Shown: positions 9,453 through 18,885, counted from the stretch's first letter. The stretch: DNA of 36,575 bases from Pseudomonadota bacterium (GCA_027618655.1 JAQCEL010000014.1:1-36575); one strand, 5' to 3'. The notes: a model not told the origin generated them from the sequence alone. A program made the numbers and translations.

Positions 9453-11543
9453 ATGAGTCATTCAGTTTCCTACACCAAAGACGGCGATATCGGCATTATC
9501 ACCGTCAACAATCCGCCCGTTAACGCGCTATCGCAGCACGTTCGCGCAGGACTGTCAGAAAGTTTCATTGCAGCAAATAGCGACCCGACCGTTGCGACGA
9601 TTTTGATCTGCGATGGCCGAACGTTCATCGCCGGGGCCGATATTACAGAGTTTGGTAGACCGATGGAGACACCAAACTTTCTCGAGACCTTATTGACCAT
9701 GGAAAATATGTCTAAGCCTGTCATTGCGGCGATTCATGGAACGGCGCTGGGTGGCGGTTTAGAAACGGCGCTGTGTTGTCACTATCGAGTGGCTGTTCCG
9801 TCAGCACGGGTCGGCTTACCTGAAGTCCACCTCGGGTTGCTGCCAGGCGCAGGCGGTACCCAACGCTTGCCGCGATTGATCGGCGCGCAGGCTGCCGTGG
9901 ATGCCATCGCTAATGGCGTTCAGATAAACGCGAAAGCCGCGCACGCGGCTGGTGTCATTGACGAGCTTGTCGAGGAAGGCAAATTGCTCGAAGGCGCGAA
10001 GGCTTTCGCGAGGAAAATTGTGGCCAACGGCGCGCCGTTGAAGAAAGTGCGCGACATGAACGAGAAGGTAACCGGTGTTGACCCGGCTATTTTCGAGAAA
10101 GCGCGTGCCACTGCGATGCAGACTCGCCGCGGGTTTAAAGCGCCATTGAGCTGTATTGCCTGTGTCGAGGCGGCTTGCACCTTACCGTTTGAAGAAGGCA
10201 TGGCGCGCGAGCGTGAATTATTCCAAGAACTGCACGACGGTATGCAGTCGGCTGCGCAACGGCATATCTTTTTCTCTGAGCGGGCTGCAAGCAAAGTCGA
10301 CGACATGCCGAAAGACGTCAAGCTTTTAGACGTCAAAACGGTTGGCGTGATTGGCGCCGGCACCATGGGTGGCGGCATCGCCATGAATTTCGCCAACGTC
10401 GGTATCCCCGTCTTTCTATTGGAGACCAAACAAGAATTTTTAGACAAGGGCCTCGCGGTCGTGCGCGGTAACTACGAGCGTACGGCGAAGAAAGGCCGTT
10501 TAACGACTGAACAAGTCGAGCAACGGATGGGCTTGATTACTCCCACGCTCGATTATGCGGACCTAGGATCAGTCGACATGATCATTGAGGCTGTGTTTGA
10601 AAACATGCCAATTAAGAAAGAGGTATTTGCGAAACTCGATGAGATCGCGAAACCCGGTTGCATATTGGCAACCAATACCTCGACTTTAGACGTTGACGAA
10701 ATCGCTGCGGTAACGAAGCGACCGGAATTCGTGATCGGCACACACTTTTTTAGTCCGGCGAACGTGATGCAGTTACTTGAAATCGTACGTGGCGCGAAAA
10801 CCAGTTTCGAGGTTCTCGCCACGACGTTGGCGGTAGCTAAAACGATTAAAAAAATCGGCGTGGTGGTTGGTGTGTGTGACGGTTTTGTCGGCAACCGCAT
10901 GATTCACCAATACCTCGCCCAGGGCCAATATCTACTCGAGGAAGGCTGCCTACCTGATGCAGTGGATGCGCCAGTCTACGATCTTGGGTTTGCGATGGGT
11001 CCGCTCACCATGTCCGATCTCGCGGGTCTCGATGTTGGCTGGCGTATCCGCCAAGGCAAGGGCTTGCCTGCGAGTTTGCCGGCCGGCCAACGTTATTGCG
11101 AAATCGGCGATCGAATTTGCGAGCAAGGTCGGTTTGGCCAGAAAACGGGTGGCGGATTTTACAACTACGATCCCAGTACGCGGAGCAAACAAACGGCACC
11201 AGAAATAGAGAAGCTGATTGTCGATTACTCGAAGGAAAAAGGTATCAAACGTCGCAAAATTGACTCTGAGGAAGTGCTCGAACGACTGATGTACGCATTG
11301 ATAAACGAAGGTGCATGGATTTTGGAGGAGGGCATTGCCCAGCGAGCCAGCGACATCGACGTTATCTATGTCTATGGGTACGGCGTACCGGCCTATTTAG
11401 GTGGCCCGATGTTTTATGCTGACCAAATTGGACTCGATAAAGTCTATAAGCGCGTGTGCGAATTCGCCGAGCAAGATCCGGCGTCTTGGAAGCCCGCTCC
11501 GTTACTTAAAAAACTTGCGGAGCAAGGCGCGACGTTTAACTAA
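9453..11543 (+). CDS. bifunctional enoyl-CoA hydratase / 3-hydroxyacyl-CoA dehydrogenase
   Basis: A 696-residue two-function beta-oxidation enzyme of the FadB/MFE-1 type. Residues 1 to about 190 are a crotonase domain with both catalytic glutamates (GGGLE and [15 protein letters not shown]). A Rossmann domain begins near residue 296 with [13 protein letters not shown], followed by the HAD signature region with [16 protein letters not shown] and [11 protein letters not shown], and a second C-terminal HAD repeat ending at [13 protein letters not shown]. It hydrates trans-2-enoyl-CoA and oxidises the 3-hydroxyacyl-CoA with NAD. The start has AAAGGTG upstream. No thiolase gene follows, so this is not a fadBA pair. 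Confidence 0.93.
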   Translation: MSHSVSYTKDGDIGIITVNNPPVNALSQHVRAGLSESFIAANSDPTVATILICDGRTFIAGADITEFGRPMETPNFLETLLTMENMSKPVIAAIHGTALGGGLETALCCHYRVAVPSARVGLPEVHLGLLPGAGGTQRLPRLIGAQAAVDAIANGVQINAKAAHAAGVIDELVEEGKLLEGAKAFARKIVANGAPLKKVRDMNEKVTGVDPAIFEKARATAMQTRRGFKAPLSCIACVEAACTLPFEEGMARERELFQELHDGMQSAAQRHIFFSERAASKVDDMPKDVKLLDVKTVGVIGAGTMGGGIAMNFANVGIPVFLLETKQEFLDKGLAVVRGNYERTAKKGRLTTEQVEQRMGLITPTLDYADLGSVDMIIEAVFENMPIKKEVFAKLDEIAKPGCILATNTSTLDVDEIAAVTKRPEFVIGTHFFSPANVMQLLEIVRGAKTSFEVLATTLAVAKTIKKIGVVVGVCDGFVGNRMIHQYLAQGQYLLEEGCLPDAVDAPVYDLGFAMGPLTMSDLAGLDVGWRIRQGKGLPASLPAGQRYCEIGDRICEQGRFGQKTGGGFYNYDPSTRSKQTAPEIEKLIVDYSKEKGIKRRKIDSEEVLERLMYALINEGAWILEEGIAQRASDIDVIYVYGYGVPAYLGGPMFYADQIGLDKVYKRVCEFAEQDPASWKPAPLLKKLAEQGATFN

Positions 11544-11563
11544 GCTGATAGCTGATAGCTGAT
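11543..11563. repeat. three tandem copies of AGCTGAT
   Basis: Three exact 7-base units in a row begin on the last base of the fadB-like stop codon. No function is apparent; it may be a slippage product. Confidence 0.6.
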
Positions 11564-11634
11564 TGATCATTATCGCCGCATTCGTGGCGGTAGTGAGCGC
11601 GGCGCATTTTTTAGGTTAACGATGGAGTTTAGCC

Positions 11635-12102
11635 ATGGCGAATGATCACCGGGAGATCGAGCAAACTTTGGCAAGATACTGTCACCGTGTCGATCGTGGC
11701 ACAGCGAAAGAAGTCGCGGCATTGTTTGCCCAGGACGCAATACTCAGTCCGTACTACGACGGACCGTACGAAGTTTACGGTCGCGAAGGGATCCGTGGAT
11801 GGTATGCGTTTTACCACCAGACACTCGGGGCGAACGTCACGAATTTAAAGCATTTGATTAATTCGATGATGATCGATGTTGATGGCGACGTGGCGACATC
11901 TGTTTGCTACCTCACGGCCTATTTCACCTCGAAAGAGGACAAGACAGCTTATCAAACACAAGGAACTTACTATGACACCTTAGTCCGCGAAGGTGACACA
12001 TGGTTGTTCCAAACGCGTCGCATTGAGGTCGAATTTATAACCTCGCTCGGTACAGTAATTGATCAAATGAAACCGATGGGATTTCCGGGATCGTCTGGTT
12101 GA
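11635..12102 (+). CDS. NTF2-like (SnoaL-type) protein
   Basis: A 155-residue cone-shaped NTF2-fold protein, recognised from the N-terminal helix with YCHRVDRG, the ALFAQDAILSP strand, the GREGIRGWYAFY helix and a run of beta strands ending in WLFQTRRIEVEF. GGAG lies about 9 bases before ATG. Members of this fold act as small isomerases, cyclases, dehydratases or dioxygenase beta-type subunits; His/Asp residues line the first helix but no class can be assigned. It is followed by an ABM-like gene and an MFS gene on the same strand, which may form a small catabolic unit. Confidence 0.8.
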   Translation: MANDHREIEQTLARYCHRVDRGTAKEVAALFAQDAILSPYYDGPYEVYGREGIRGWYAFYHQTLGANVTNLKHLINSMMIDVDGDVATSVCYLTAYFTSKEDKTAYQTQGTYYDTLVREGDTWLFQTRRIEVEFITSLGTVIDQMKPMGFPGSSG

Positions 12103-12187
12103 GTGATTGTCACGATCGTAACAACGAGAACACTAACAAAGCTTAACTGGTGCTTTTCAATCGACCAAATTAATCAAGGACTCAACG

Positions 12188-12481
12188 ATGAGTGTAACCG
12201 TAATTCTCGAAGTGACCGCGAAACCAGAATGTATCGATGAGCTTGTTGCGTGGTTCACTGGGAATTTTAAACAAACGCGCGTCCACGAAGGATGTGTCGA
12301 CGTTCATATGAATCGATCTCACGAAGACCCGAATCATTTGGCACTCGTAATGCGTTGGGTGGAACGTAAAAACTACGAGGACTACCTGCAGTGGCGCAGG
12401 GTTACTGGGGCAGTAGACAAACTCACGGCGATGGCGGCGAGTGCGCCGACCATTCGCTACTTCGATCGACTCGACGCTTAA
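12188..12481 (+). CDS. antibiotic-biosynthesis-monooxygenase (ABM) domain protein
   Basis: A 97-residue single ABM/ferredoxin-like dimeric barrel: VTVILEVTAKPECIDELVAWF, then a middle strand with HEGCVDVHM and a closing LALVMRWVERKNYEDYLQWR. AAGGA lies just upstream of the ATG. Relatives include cofactor-free quinol monooxygenases (YgiN, ActVA-Orf6) and uncharacterised enzymes. With the adjacent NTF2-like gene, action on an aromatic or quinol intermediate is plausible but unproven. Confidence 0.8.
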   Translation: MSVTVILEVTAKPECIDELVAWFTGNFKQTRVHEGCVDVHMNRSHEDPNHLALVMRWVERKNYEDYLQWRRVTGAVDKLTAMAASAPTIRYFDRLDA

Positions 12482-12577
12482 GCGTCATTCCAAGCGTTGG
12501 TTATTTGGGCGCGAGGTTCTTTCGTACCTCGCGCAACAATGATCGTTGCGCAACCGCATCGGACTGTAGATTAAACG

Positions 12578-13801
12578 TTGACTGACACAGACCGATCGTC
12601 GAAAACCGTCGCTCACGCCTTATTTGCCACAACGGCTGTTCAAGCAATCGTGACGATGGCGTCGCTGACTGTGTCGATCTACGCACCTCAGGCTGCACGT
12701 GAGCTCGGTATCCCGGCCGGGAGTATCGGCATCTATGCGTCTTTAACCTACGTTGGCGCAATGATCGGATCGTTGCTGGCAGGCGGATTTATTTTGCGCT
12801 ACGGCGCGATCAGGTTCAGCCAAGCTATGATGCTACTCTGTGCGTTTGGACTGGCGCTTTGCGTCGGGGCGCAGTGGTGGTGGTTTATGATCTCCGCGCT
12901 GGTGTTAGGCCTAGGCTATGGTCCGACGACGCCAGCGAGTAGTTATATTCTGTCGCGTCACACCCCGGCCCGAACATTGTCGTTAGTCTTTTCAATTAAA
13001 CAAACTGGTGTACCCCTCGGCGGTGTGTTGGCAGGTCTTATCGTGCCGCTGTTGCTCGTTTATTTTGATTGGAAAATGGTGACCTTAATCGTCGCCGGGG
13101 CGGTTACGTTCGGCGTATTGTGTCTGCAAGGGTCGCGCCGGCGCTTCGATATTGATCTCGTCGCAACCCAACCCTTGTTTCGCGGCAACGTGCTCGGCCC
13201 GCTCAAGATCATATTCTCGCGGCCGAGCTTGAGAGCGCTTGCGTTGGGATCATTTTTCTTTTCTGCCACGCAACAATGCTACATCTACTTTTTGGTGACT
13301 TATTTGGAAGTCGCAGTCGGCTGGACCACCCAGCACGCAGGATTCGCACTTTCGGTTCTCGGCATCTCAGCGGTTTTTGGCAGGATGTTATGGGGTGCGC
13401 TCGCTGACCGAACGGGTCAAAGCCGACGTATCCTCGGCTTACTCGCGCTCGGCATGACCATCACCACCGTGTTATCCGCAGGATTCACATCGAGTTGGCC
13501 AACGTGGGCGATATTGAGTGTATGTGCTGCATTTGGCGCCACGGGGGCGGCGTGGAATGGCGTCTATCTCGCGGAGATCACCCGGGGTGTGGCGCCTGCG
13601 GAAGTCGGCCATGCCACGGGTGGCGGATTATTCGTCACGTTCGCTGGGGTGATGGTGACTCCGCCGCTGTTCGGCCTCGCACACAGCTTAACGGGTGGGT
13701 TCACGCTTGGTTACACGGTTCTTGCGGGTGCGGGCGCAATCGTCAGCGTTCTATTTTTATTCGGACGAACCAGGCTGTCTCCTATTACCCTAAGGTCGTA
13801 A
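12578..13801 (+). CDS. MFS transporter
   Basis: A 407-residue major facilitator with 12 predicted helices and no large central loop. The frame opens with TTG at 12578; the next ATG is 12656, inside helix 1, so the TTG start is preferred although no strong ribosome site is visible. Landmarks are the amphipathic GGFILRYGAIR loop after helix 2, GLGYGPTTPASSYILSRHTP in helix 4, FSIKQTGVPLGGVLAGL in helix 5, and the second-half loop WGALADRTGQSRR. It resembles the CynX/NimT-type anion transporters, but the ligand is unknown. Confidence 0.82.
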   Translation: MTDTDRSSKTVAHALFATTAVQAIVTMASLTVSIYAPQAARELGIPAGSIGIYASLTYVGAMIGSLLAGGFILRYGAIRFSQAMMLLCAFGLALCVGAQWWWFMISALVLGLGYGPTTPASSYILSRHTPARTLSLVFSIKQTGVPLGGVLAGLIVPLLLVYFDWKMVTLIVAGAVTFGVLCLQGSRRRFDIDLVATQPLFRGNVLGPLKIIFSRPSLRALALGSFFFSATQQCYIYFLVTYLEVAVGWTTQHAGFALSVLGISAVFGRMLWGALADRTGQSRRILGLLALGMTITTVLSAGFTSSWPTWAILSVCAAFGATGAAWNGVYLAEITRGVAPAEVGHATGGGLFVTFAGVMVTPPLFGLAHSLTGGFTLGYTVLAGAGAIVSVLFLFGRTRLSPITLRS

Positions 13802-14043
13802 CGTTCGAGCGGCGGCTGTGCGATCTATTGGTAGCTGGTGAAACCGCTCGACAACGAACGATATCCGGTGATTTTTAACAAGCAAGAATAAGTCGCTGCA
13901 AGGCACTGGCTAAGCATCGATGCTGCATCGCACTAAAAAAAATAGAAACAGACTCAACGAATAATTTTTTCGCCGAAGCCCCGAACGTCTTCGCTTTCCC
14001 TCCAGATCCGTGTAGGTTGACCCCTGTGGCGAAACAATAAAAA

Positions 14044-14071
14044 GATGGATTCAGATCCATCGATAGTTTTT
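14044..14071 (+). promoter_or_regulatory. leader hairpin with T-tract before the PQQ dehydrogenase
   Basis: Arms GATGGAT (14044-14050) and ATCCATC (14055-14061) pair perfectly around TCAG, followed by five T at 14067-14071, just ahead of the GGAGGG ribosome site. It could be an attenuator, a regulator-binding palindrome, or chance. The rest of 13802-14085 shows no gene. Confidence 0.4.
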
Positions 14072-14085
14072 CTTGGAGGGTTTCA

Positions 14086-16164
14086 ATGTCTCGATCGAGT
14101 TGGGGTTACTTATTGTCGTTTGCGATGGTTGCGATGCCTGCGGTGCACGCAGAAACGATGGTGAACGACACGTCACTTGCTGACGAATCGAACACCACAA
14201 ATTGGTTATCGTATGGTCGCACCTATAGCGAGCAGCGCTACAGTCCACTGAAAGACATCGATACAACATCGGTTAAAAGACTCGGTGTTGATTGGGTCAT
14301 GGAACTACCGAAAGACCGCTCATTAATCGGTACGCCGCTAGTAGTAGACGGCGTGATGTATTTCACCGGTAGCTATAGTGTGACACGCGCCGTGGACGCA
14401 AAAACTGGCAAGTTACTCTGGGAGTACGATCCGAAATCGATCGAACACGCCGGTGATCGCTTAGTCAATATGTGGGACTCCAGTCGTGGACTCTCGTTTT
14501 GGAACGGCAAGGTCATTATTGCCACGATTGATGGACGCTTGGTCGCGATCGACGCGAAAAAGGGCACCCAGGTTTGGGAAACCATGACCATCGATCCGCG
14601 TAAAGCGTTTTACATTACTGGCGCGCCGAAAGTTTTTCGCGGCAAAGTGATCATTGGTAACGGCGGAACAGAACACGAAGCAGCGCGTGGCTATGTCACC
14701 GCGTACGACGCGGATACTGGCGAGCTTGCCTGGCGATTTTATATCGTCCCAGGTAACCCGGCTGACGGATTTGAAAACGATGCGATGGCGATGGCCGCGA
14801 AAACGTGGACCGGCGAATGGTGGAAAGTTGGCGGTGGCGGTAACGTTTGGAACGGTATTACTTACGACCCAGACTTCAACACCGTCTTGATCGGCACGGG
14901 TAACGGTTCACCTTGGAATCGTAAAATCCGCAGCCCCGGTGGCGGTGATAACTTGTTCCTATGTTCGATATTGGCGCTCGATGCGGATACCGGCGAATAC
15001 AAGTGGCATTACCAAACGGTGCCCGGCGAAACCTGGGATTACAACTCCAACATGGATATCGTGCTCGCGGATTTAAAATATGGCGAGCAAACGATCAAGG
15101 CCTTGATGCACGCGCCAAAGAATGGATTTTTCTACGTGATTAATCGCAAAAACGGCGAGCTCTTGTCGGCTGAAAAGATTGGCAAGGTCACTTGGGCGAG
15201 TCACATCGATTTGAAAACCGGTCGTCCGGTTGAGATCGCGGGCTCGCGCTATGAAGACGGTGAAGAAACCGTTTGGCCAAGTACGTTCGGCACGCACAAT
15301 TGGCATGCCATGTCCTACAACCCGAATACGGGTTTAGCTTATATCCCGAGTATCGAATTGCCAGCGACATTCACTGATACGAAAGTGGACCTCACGGCGT
15401 GGAAATCACCTCATGGTCATGTCAGTGTCGGGGTTGAGTTTGGTACTGAGGATTCTCCCGCCGACATTGGCGCAGCGTCCTTGCAGGCCTGGGATCCGCT
15501 AACGCAAAAGCAGGTCTGGCAAGTACCGTTGCCGAACAACTGGAACCCCGGCACGTTAACGACGGCAGGTAATCTTGTTTTCCAAGGTCGGGCGGATGGC
15601 GAATTCGTTGCATACCAAGCCCAAACGGGTGAACAGCTATGGTCGGTAAATTTGGGCTCCGGTATCTCCGCACCGCCGATCACTTACTCGGTGGACGGTA
15701 AACAATATGTCTCATTACTCGTCGGCTGGGGCGGCGGCGGGCTCATCGCTGGGTCGCTGTCAGCGCAGCACGGCTGGTCTTATAAGACTCACCCAAGACG
15801 GCTTTATACGTTTGCTTTGGACTCGACCGTACCTGTGCCAGCGTCGCCACCACCGCATTTCCCGCAAGCACTGGACGATCCAAACTTCGTGATCGATCCG
15901 ACGCTTGCAGAACACGGTAAGGAGGTCTACTCACAGTCGTGTTTCTTGTGCCACGGCGGCGGCGCTGTCTCTGGCGGGCTTGCGCCCGATCTGCGTGCTT
16001 CGCCGATTGGCTTGGCACGTGAGGCCTTTGCCGACGTGCTTATCAAAGGCGCGAAACTAGCTAACGGTATGCCGCGTTTTCCAAAATTTACCGATCGCGA
16101 AGTCGATGGCTTGATGCACTACGTGCGAACAGAAGCGCGCAAAGCGGTGGCTGCTAGTAAATAA
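14086..16164 (+). CDS. PQQ-dependent alcohol dehydrogenase with fused cytochrome c (quinohemoprotein)
   Basis: A 692-residue periplasmic enzyme. A signal peptide ends near VHA-E at residues 22-23. The body is an eight-bladed PQQ propeller with several tryptophan-docking repeats such as AVDAKTGKLLWEYDP and AYDADTGELAWRF. The catalytic Asp is D318 in WDYN. The residue two positions later is N320, not the Asp that lanthanide-dependent enzymes use, so calcium is predicted. The vicinal Cys-Cys pair typical of methanol dehydrogenase is absent (the aligned stretch is VNMWDSSRG). Heme c binds CFLCH at 619-623, with Met of NGMPRFP a likely sixth ligand. TTGGAGGG supports the start. It oxidises an alcohol or aldehyde and passes electrons to heme. 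No pqq genes are in the window. Confidence 0.93.
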   Translation: MSRSSWGYLLSFAMVAMPAVHAETMVNDTSLADESNTTNWLSYGRTYSEQRYSPLKDIDTTSVKRLGVDWVMELPKDRSLIGTPLVVDGVMYFTGSYSVTRAVDAKTGKLLWEYDPKSIEHAGDRLVNMWDSSRGLSFWNGKVIIATIDGRLVAIDAKKGTQVWETMTIDPRKAFYITGAPKVFRGKVIIGNGGTEHEAARGYVTAYDADTGELAWRFYIVPGNPADGFENDAMAMAAKTWTGEWWKVGGGGNVWNGITYDPDFNTVLIGTGNGSPWNRKIRSPGGGDNLFLCSILALDADTGEYKWHYQTVPGETWDYNSNMDIVLADLKYGEQTIKALMHAPKNGFFYVINRKNGELLSAEKIGKVTWASHIDLKTGRPVEIAGSRYEDGEETVWPSTFGTHNWHAMSYNPNTGLAYIPSIELPATFTDTKVDLTAWKSPHGHVSVGVEFGTEDSPADIGAASLQAWDPLTQKQVWQVPLPNNWNPGTLTTAGNLVFQGRADGEFVAYQAQTGEQLWSVNLGSGISAPPITYSVDGKQYVSLLVGWGGGGLIAGSLSAQHGWSYKTHPRRLYTFALDSTVPVPASPPPHFPQALDDPNFVIDPTLAEHGKEVYSQSCFLCHGGGAVSGGLAPDLRASPIGLAREAFADVLIKGAKLANGMPRFPKFTDREVDGLMHYVRTEARKAVAASK

Positions 16165-16176
16165 TGAGGGCCAGAG

Positions 16177-16210
16177 ACTAGGGGGCAGTGACGTTGCGCC
16201 CCCTAGTTTT
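16177..16210 (+). terminator. intrinsic terminator of the PQQ dehydrogenase gene
   Basis: A perfect 10-bp stem, ACTAGGGGGC (16177-16186) with GCCCCCTAGT (16198-16207), has an 11-base loop and continues as T (16207-16210). It lies 13 bp after the dehydrogenase stop and before oppositely oriented gene relics. Confidence 0.85.
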
Positions 16211-16226
16211 GGCTCCGAGGTAAGCA

Positions 16227-16390
16227 CTAGCTTGGTTTGCGACGCCGAGCGAACGCGAATAAACCGCCGATCGCGCTAATCGCAAGCGGCAGCGTGGCTG
16301 GCAATGGCACGGGTGCCGGCACAACGCTGATCGTGATCGTCGCAATACCATTCGCGTAGGTCGCGAAGTCGTTGAAGTTTAATGCGGTAT
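16227..16390 (-). pseudogene. C-terminal relic of a VPLPA-CTERM surface protein
   Basis: On the minus strand this stretch reads NFNDFATYANGIATITISV, then PVPLPATLPLAISAIGGLFAF, then ARRRKPS and a stop at 16227-16229. That is a VPLPA-type variant of the PEP-CTERM sorting tail: motif, hydrophobic helix, basic end. No start or longer body is present; upstream the frame runs into sequence that reads better in another frame. It is the detached end of an exported protein gene. Confidence 0.6.
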
Positions 16391-16701
16391 ACGGTCGAGC
16401 ATGTGCGCGCCGTCGATCATGGCTTCCACAGGGTCGCTCTCATAATGTCGCGAGCGATCTAGCATGGTGTTTTCGCAACGGCTTCCCCTTCATTACGTGC
16501 CAGCCGGTGCGATTTCCTTACGATTTCGATGGTCTTATGCCCAATGATCGTAAACAGCCAGGGACGGAACGGTCTCGTCGGATCGTAAGTGTGGCACCTC
16601 AACGCTGCGAGGGCATCTAAGGAAGGATAATTCCTAGCGAACAGAAGCGATGTATATGCGGGTGGGGACAGAAGGATATTGGCGATCCTTATTGTCCGCA
16701 T
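16379..16701 (-). pseudogene. relic of an ECF-type sigma factor
   Basis: The minus-strand frame ending at 16459 contains TYDPTRPFRPWLFTI, then a helix IEIVRKSHRLARNE, the hallmark of sigma region 2 in ECF factors. The preceding helix is degenerate and lacks a clean start. After the stop, a different frame (16379-16465) gives ESDPVEAMIDGAHMLDRI, which fits the linker leading to region 4, implying a frameshift near 16460. Region 4 is missing. The relic abuts the VPLPA-CTERM tail. Assigned from motif only. Confidence 0.5.
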
Positions 16702-16712
16702 TTATCTAAGCA

Positions 16713-17207
16713 TTACCAACGCTCCGTCAATATGAGTAATCCAGGTATCCAGCAAGTGAACACGCCGACGGCGATTACCGTATAAGGTAAGGACTTGCCA
16801 AAATCAGTTTTTCGCACATTGGCTAGATAAAACATAAACCACATCAGACCCCAGATGATCCAAAACACGCCGAATCGCGGATCGTTATTTTGGAAACTCA
16901 TGAGCGAGTAGGGGATGGTGGTGAACGCAACGAAAAAGCAAAACCAACCAAAACCGCGCATGTCGAGATCGAGCCAGATGCAGATCGCGACATATAAGTA
17001 GGTAAAGGTAAATAGCAACAAGGCGGCGACCGCAAAGAAATCGGCTGGTGAGTCGGCACGCACGAGTTGCAGCAAGCTGGCCACAAGACCCAGTCCGCCC
17101 ACCATGAAATTTAAAACCGCCATGGACTTAGCTTCGACCTTATCCAAACCGCCCAGACCATTGACGAGTAGTAGGCAACCGACAAATAGCAGCATCACTC
17201 CGATCAT
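16713..17207 (-). CDS. AmiS/UreI family amide/urea channel
   Basis: A 164-residue integral membrane protein with six predicted helices. The family order is clear: helix 1 MLLFVGCLLLVNGLGGL, the KVEAKSMAVLNFMVGGLG segment, TFTYLYVAICIWLDLDMRGFGWFC in the middle, and the final helix with YTVIAVGVFTCWIPGLLIL. AmiS and UreI form hexameric channels for short amides and urea in the inner membrane. GGGAGAG precedes the ATG. No amidase or urease gene is adjacent, so its substrate and partner are not visible here. Confidence 0.88.
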   Translation of the reverse strand: MIGVMLLFVGCLLLVNGLGGLDKVEAKSMAVLNFMVGGLGLVASLLQLVRADSPADFFAVAALLLFTFTYLYVAICIWLDLDMRGFGWFCFFVAFTTIPYSLMSFQNNDPRFGVFWIIWGLMWFMFYLANVRKTDFGKSLPYTVIAVGVFTCWIPGLLILTERW

Positions 17208-17506
17208 TACACTCTCCCTGCGTTGCGATCGTTAACCGATTCTAAAGATTCAATTATTGCTAAGCCCGACAACGACTCGATCGCTATACGTTTTAAGGAT
17301 CATCGGCGGTTGCGATCGAAAGGACTAGCGCGGCTTATCTTAGCAGTGATTCAACGATGTAGACCTATTAAGATAGGATCGTCTGCCAGTGTTGGTGGCA
17401 CACGGGGCCCGCTTCTCGTTAGGCCTCAGTTTAGAGGCTTCAATTTAATCTGAATAAACTCGTGGACAATATGAACAGCGTCCCATCAGTCGAACGGAGA
17501 TCAAAA

Positions 17507-17962
17507 ATGACGCAAGAAGAAATGGTGGAAGAACTTTGGAATCGCGAAATGATTCGCGAACTTACATACGAGTACGGTCTATCCATTGAAGCCCAGGACG
17601 CCGATCGCTTGATGAGTCTATTCATTGAGACCGGATCAGTCGATTTCACGTCCGTCGGTGGCAAGGTGATCACCGGGCATCAAGCGATGAAGGCGTTCTA
17701 TGAGACGACTTGGCCGCTGAAGGTAAAGCCGTTTTTTACGAATCACATGATCCGGATCGCCGGTGATCGCGCCCACGGTTTTTGTTCGCTCGAGAATCGC
17801 GCGACCCGTGACGGCCAGAGTCTGATCGGCGCGGGTCGTCTGCACGACACGTATGAAAAGATCGCCGGTGCTTGGAAGTTTGCGACCCGGCGAGTTGAAA
17901 TGTTCTATTTAGTGCCACTGTCCGAAGGCTGGGCTAACGCCGACGGACCCGGGCATTTATAG
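17507..17962 (+). CDS. NTF2-like (SnoaL-type) protein
   Basis: A 151-residue NTF2-fold protein. The frame is open from GTG 17462, but ATG 17507 is preferred because GGAG sits 7 bases upstream. Features: N-terminal helices with REMIRELTYEYGLSIEAQDADRL, the LFIETGSVDFTS strand, GHQAMKAFYETTW, TNHMIRIAGDRAHGF and the closing WKFATRRVEMFYLVP. It resembles the bile-acid/steroid-type SnoaL_4 proteins often found among catabolic genes. It is convergent with the cupin gene, only 4 bp from its end. No specific reaction can be assigned. The upstream gap 17208-17506 shows nothing else. Confidence 0.82.
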   Translation: MTQEEMVEELWNREMIRELTYEYGLSIEAQDADRLMSLFIETGSVDFTSVGGKVITGHQAMKAFYETTWPLKVKPFFTNHMIRIAGDRAHGFCSLENRATRDGQSLIGAGRLHDTYEKIAGAWKFATRRVEMFYLVPLSEGWANADGPGHL

Positions 17963-17966
17963 GGAT

Positions 17967-18503
17967 CTAGACAGGTTTGGCGCCGCTCAACACAAACATG
18001 ACCTGACACGGCTTTTCCGTGCGGTTCGACCAAGCGTGATTCGTGCCGCGCTGAATAAGCGCATCGCCAGCTTTCATTAAGCGTTCGTCAGTGTCCATCA
18101 CTGCCCATATTTCGCCGTTCAGAACCAATGCGTAGTCGACGGAATCCGTCTTGTGCATACCTGGATCATCGCTTGATGCATCAGCCGCATGACTCGCCTG
18201 CATGGCGGCAAACGCTTCTGCACCATTCGCGCTGTCTTTCCACACGGAATCCGGTGGAAAATCGACGACCCTGAAGATCGAACCCGTAGCGCGAGGTTCT
18301 AAATGAACTGGACGATCGGCGTTGTCTTTGTCGCCGGAATTGTCCGCTGGTGATTCGAAGGTTTCCCACAAGTCGGTCGATGTTAAACCGCCCATTGCTT
18401 CGATGACGAGCACGGTCGGTGCGTCCCCGTCCATAATGAATTTAGACTTGCCGTTTGCGTCATGTCCGGTGACTAATCTTCGTACTTTTCGTACCGCCAT
18501 CAT
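17967..18503 (-). CDS. cupin-domain protein
   Basis: A 178-residue protein whose last 65 residues are a single cupin barrel: HKTDSVDYALVLNGEIWAVMD carries His and Glu metal ligands, and RGTNHAWSNRTEKPCQVMFVL carries the third His. The N-terminal part (VTGHDANGKSKFI onward) matches a common family of cupin proteins near catabolic genes. Two adjacent ATG codons follow AGGAGAAA; the second (18500) is better spaced. Its metal-bound function, enzyme or sensor, is unknown. Confidence 0.85.
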   Translation of the reverse strand: MMAVRKVRRLVTGHDANGKSKFIMDGDAPTVLVIEAMGGLTSTDLWETFESPADNSGDKDNADRPVHLEPRATGSIFRVVDFPPDSVWKDSANGAEAFAAMQASHAADASSDDPGMHKTDSVDYALVLNGEIWAVMDTDERLMKAGDALIQRGTNHAWSNRTEKPCQVMFVLSGAKPV

Positions 18504-18591
18504 TTTCTCCTTTTGTTATCAGCTAGATCGGATCCGATCCCCACTTCGTAGCCCGAAGTATGCCGTAATAAAACTACCCAGCGCGAGCTAA

Positions 18592-18735
18592 TTACTGGTC
18601 GCCTTTGCGCTCCGGTTGGTCCAGTTGTGCGGTGCAGCGAAAGCCTAAATCGGGGTCGACATCCTCGACTTCAGGTCCGACACTAGCGGCATGCGAATTC
18701 CGAATGGCGAGTAGGGCGCACACTGAGGATGCGAA
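18592..18735 (-). pseudogene. possible C-terminal relic of a formylglycine-generating-enzyme-like protein
   Basis: Within the 382-bp gap 18504-18885 the minus strand encodes a short open piece containing LAIRNSHAASVGPEVED followed by DPDLGFRC and a stop at 18592-18594. The arginine-asparagine plus terminal GFRC pattern is how FGE-sulfatase (SUMF1-like) domains end. The frame is closed by TAA about 16 residues upstream, so only a fragment remains. Short length limits certainty. A plus-strand 96-codon frame at 18605-18895 is not credible. Confidence 0.3.
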
Positions 18736-18885
18736 AAATTATATCGAGTCGCGCGGGTCGCAGGCGGATTCAAGCAAAGCAACTTATTCGCACGATACCG
18801 GGCACATCCTCCGTCGCACTCGCGGCTGGGTTTCCAATAACTTGACAACATTGATAAAAATGATAGCGACTAACGAGGACGGATC

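Noticed and set aside
17395-17430. Isolated GTTAGGC near 17419 as an attC core
   Set aside because: No matching left core or inverted arms at a suitable distance.
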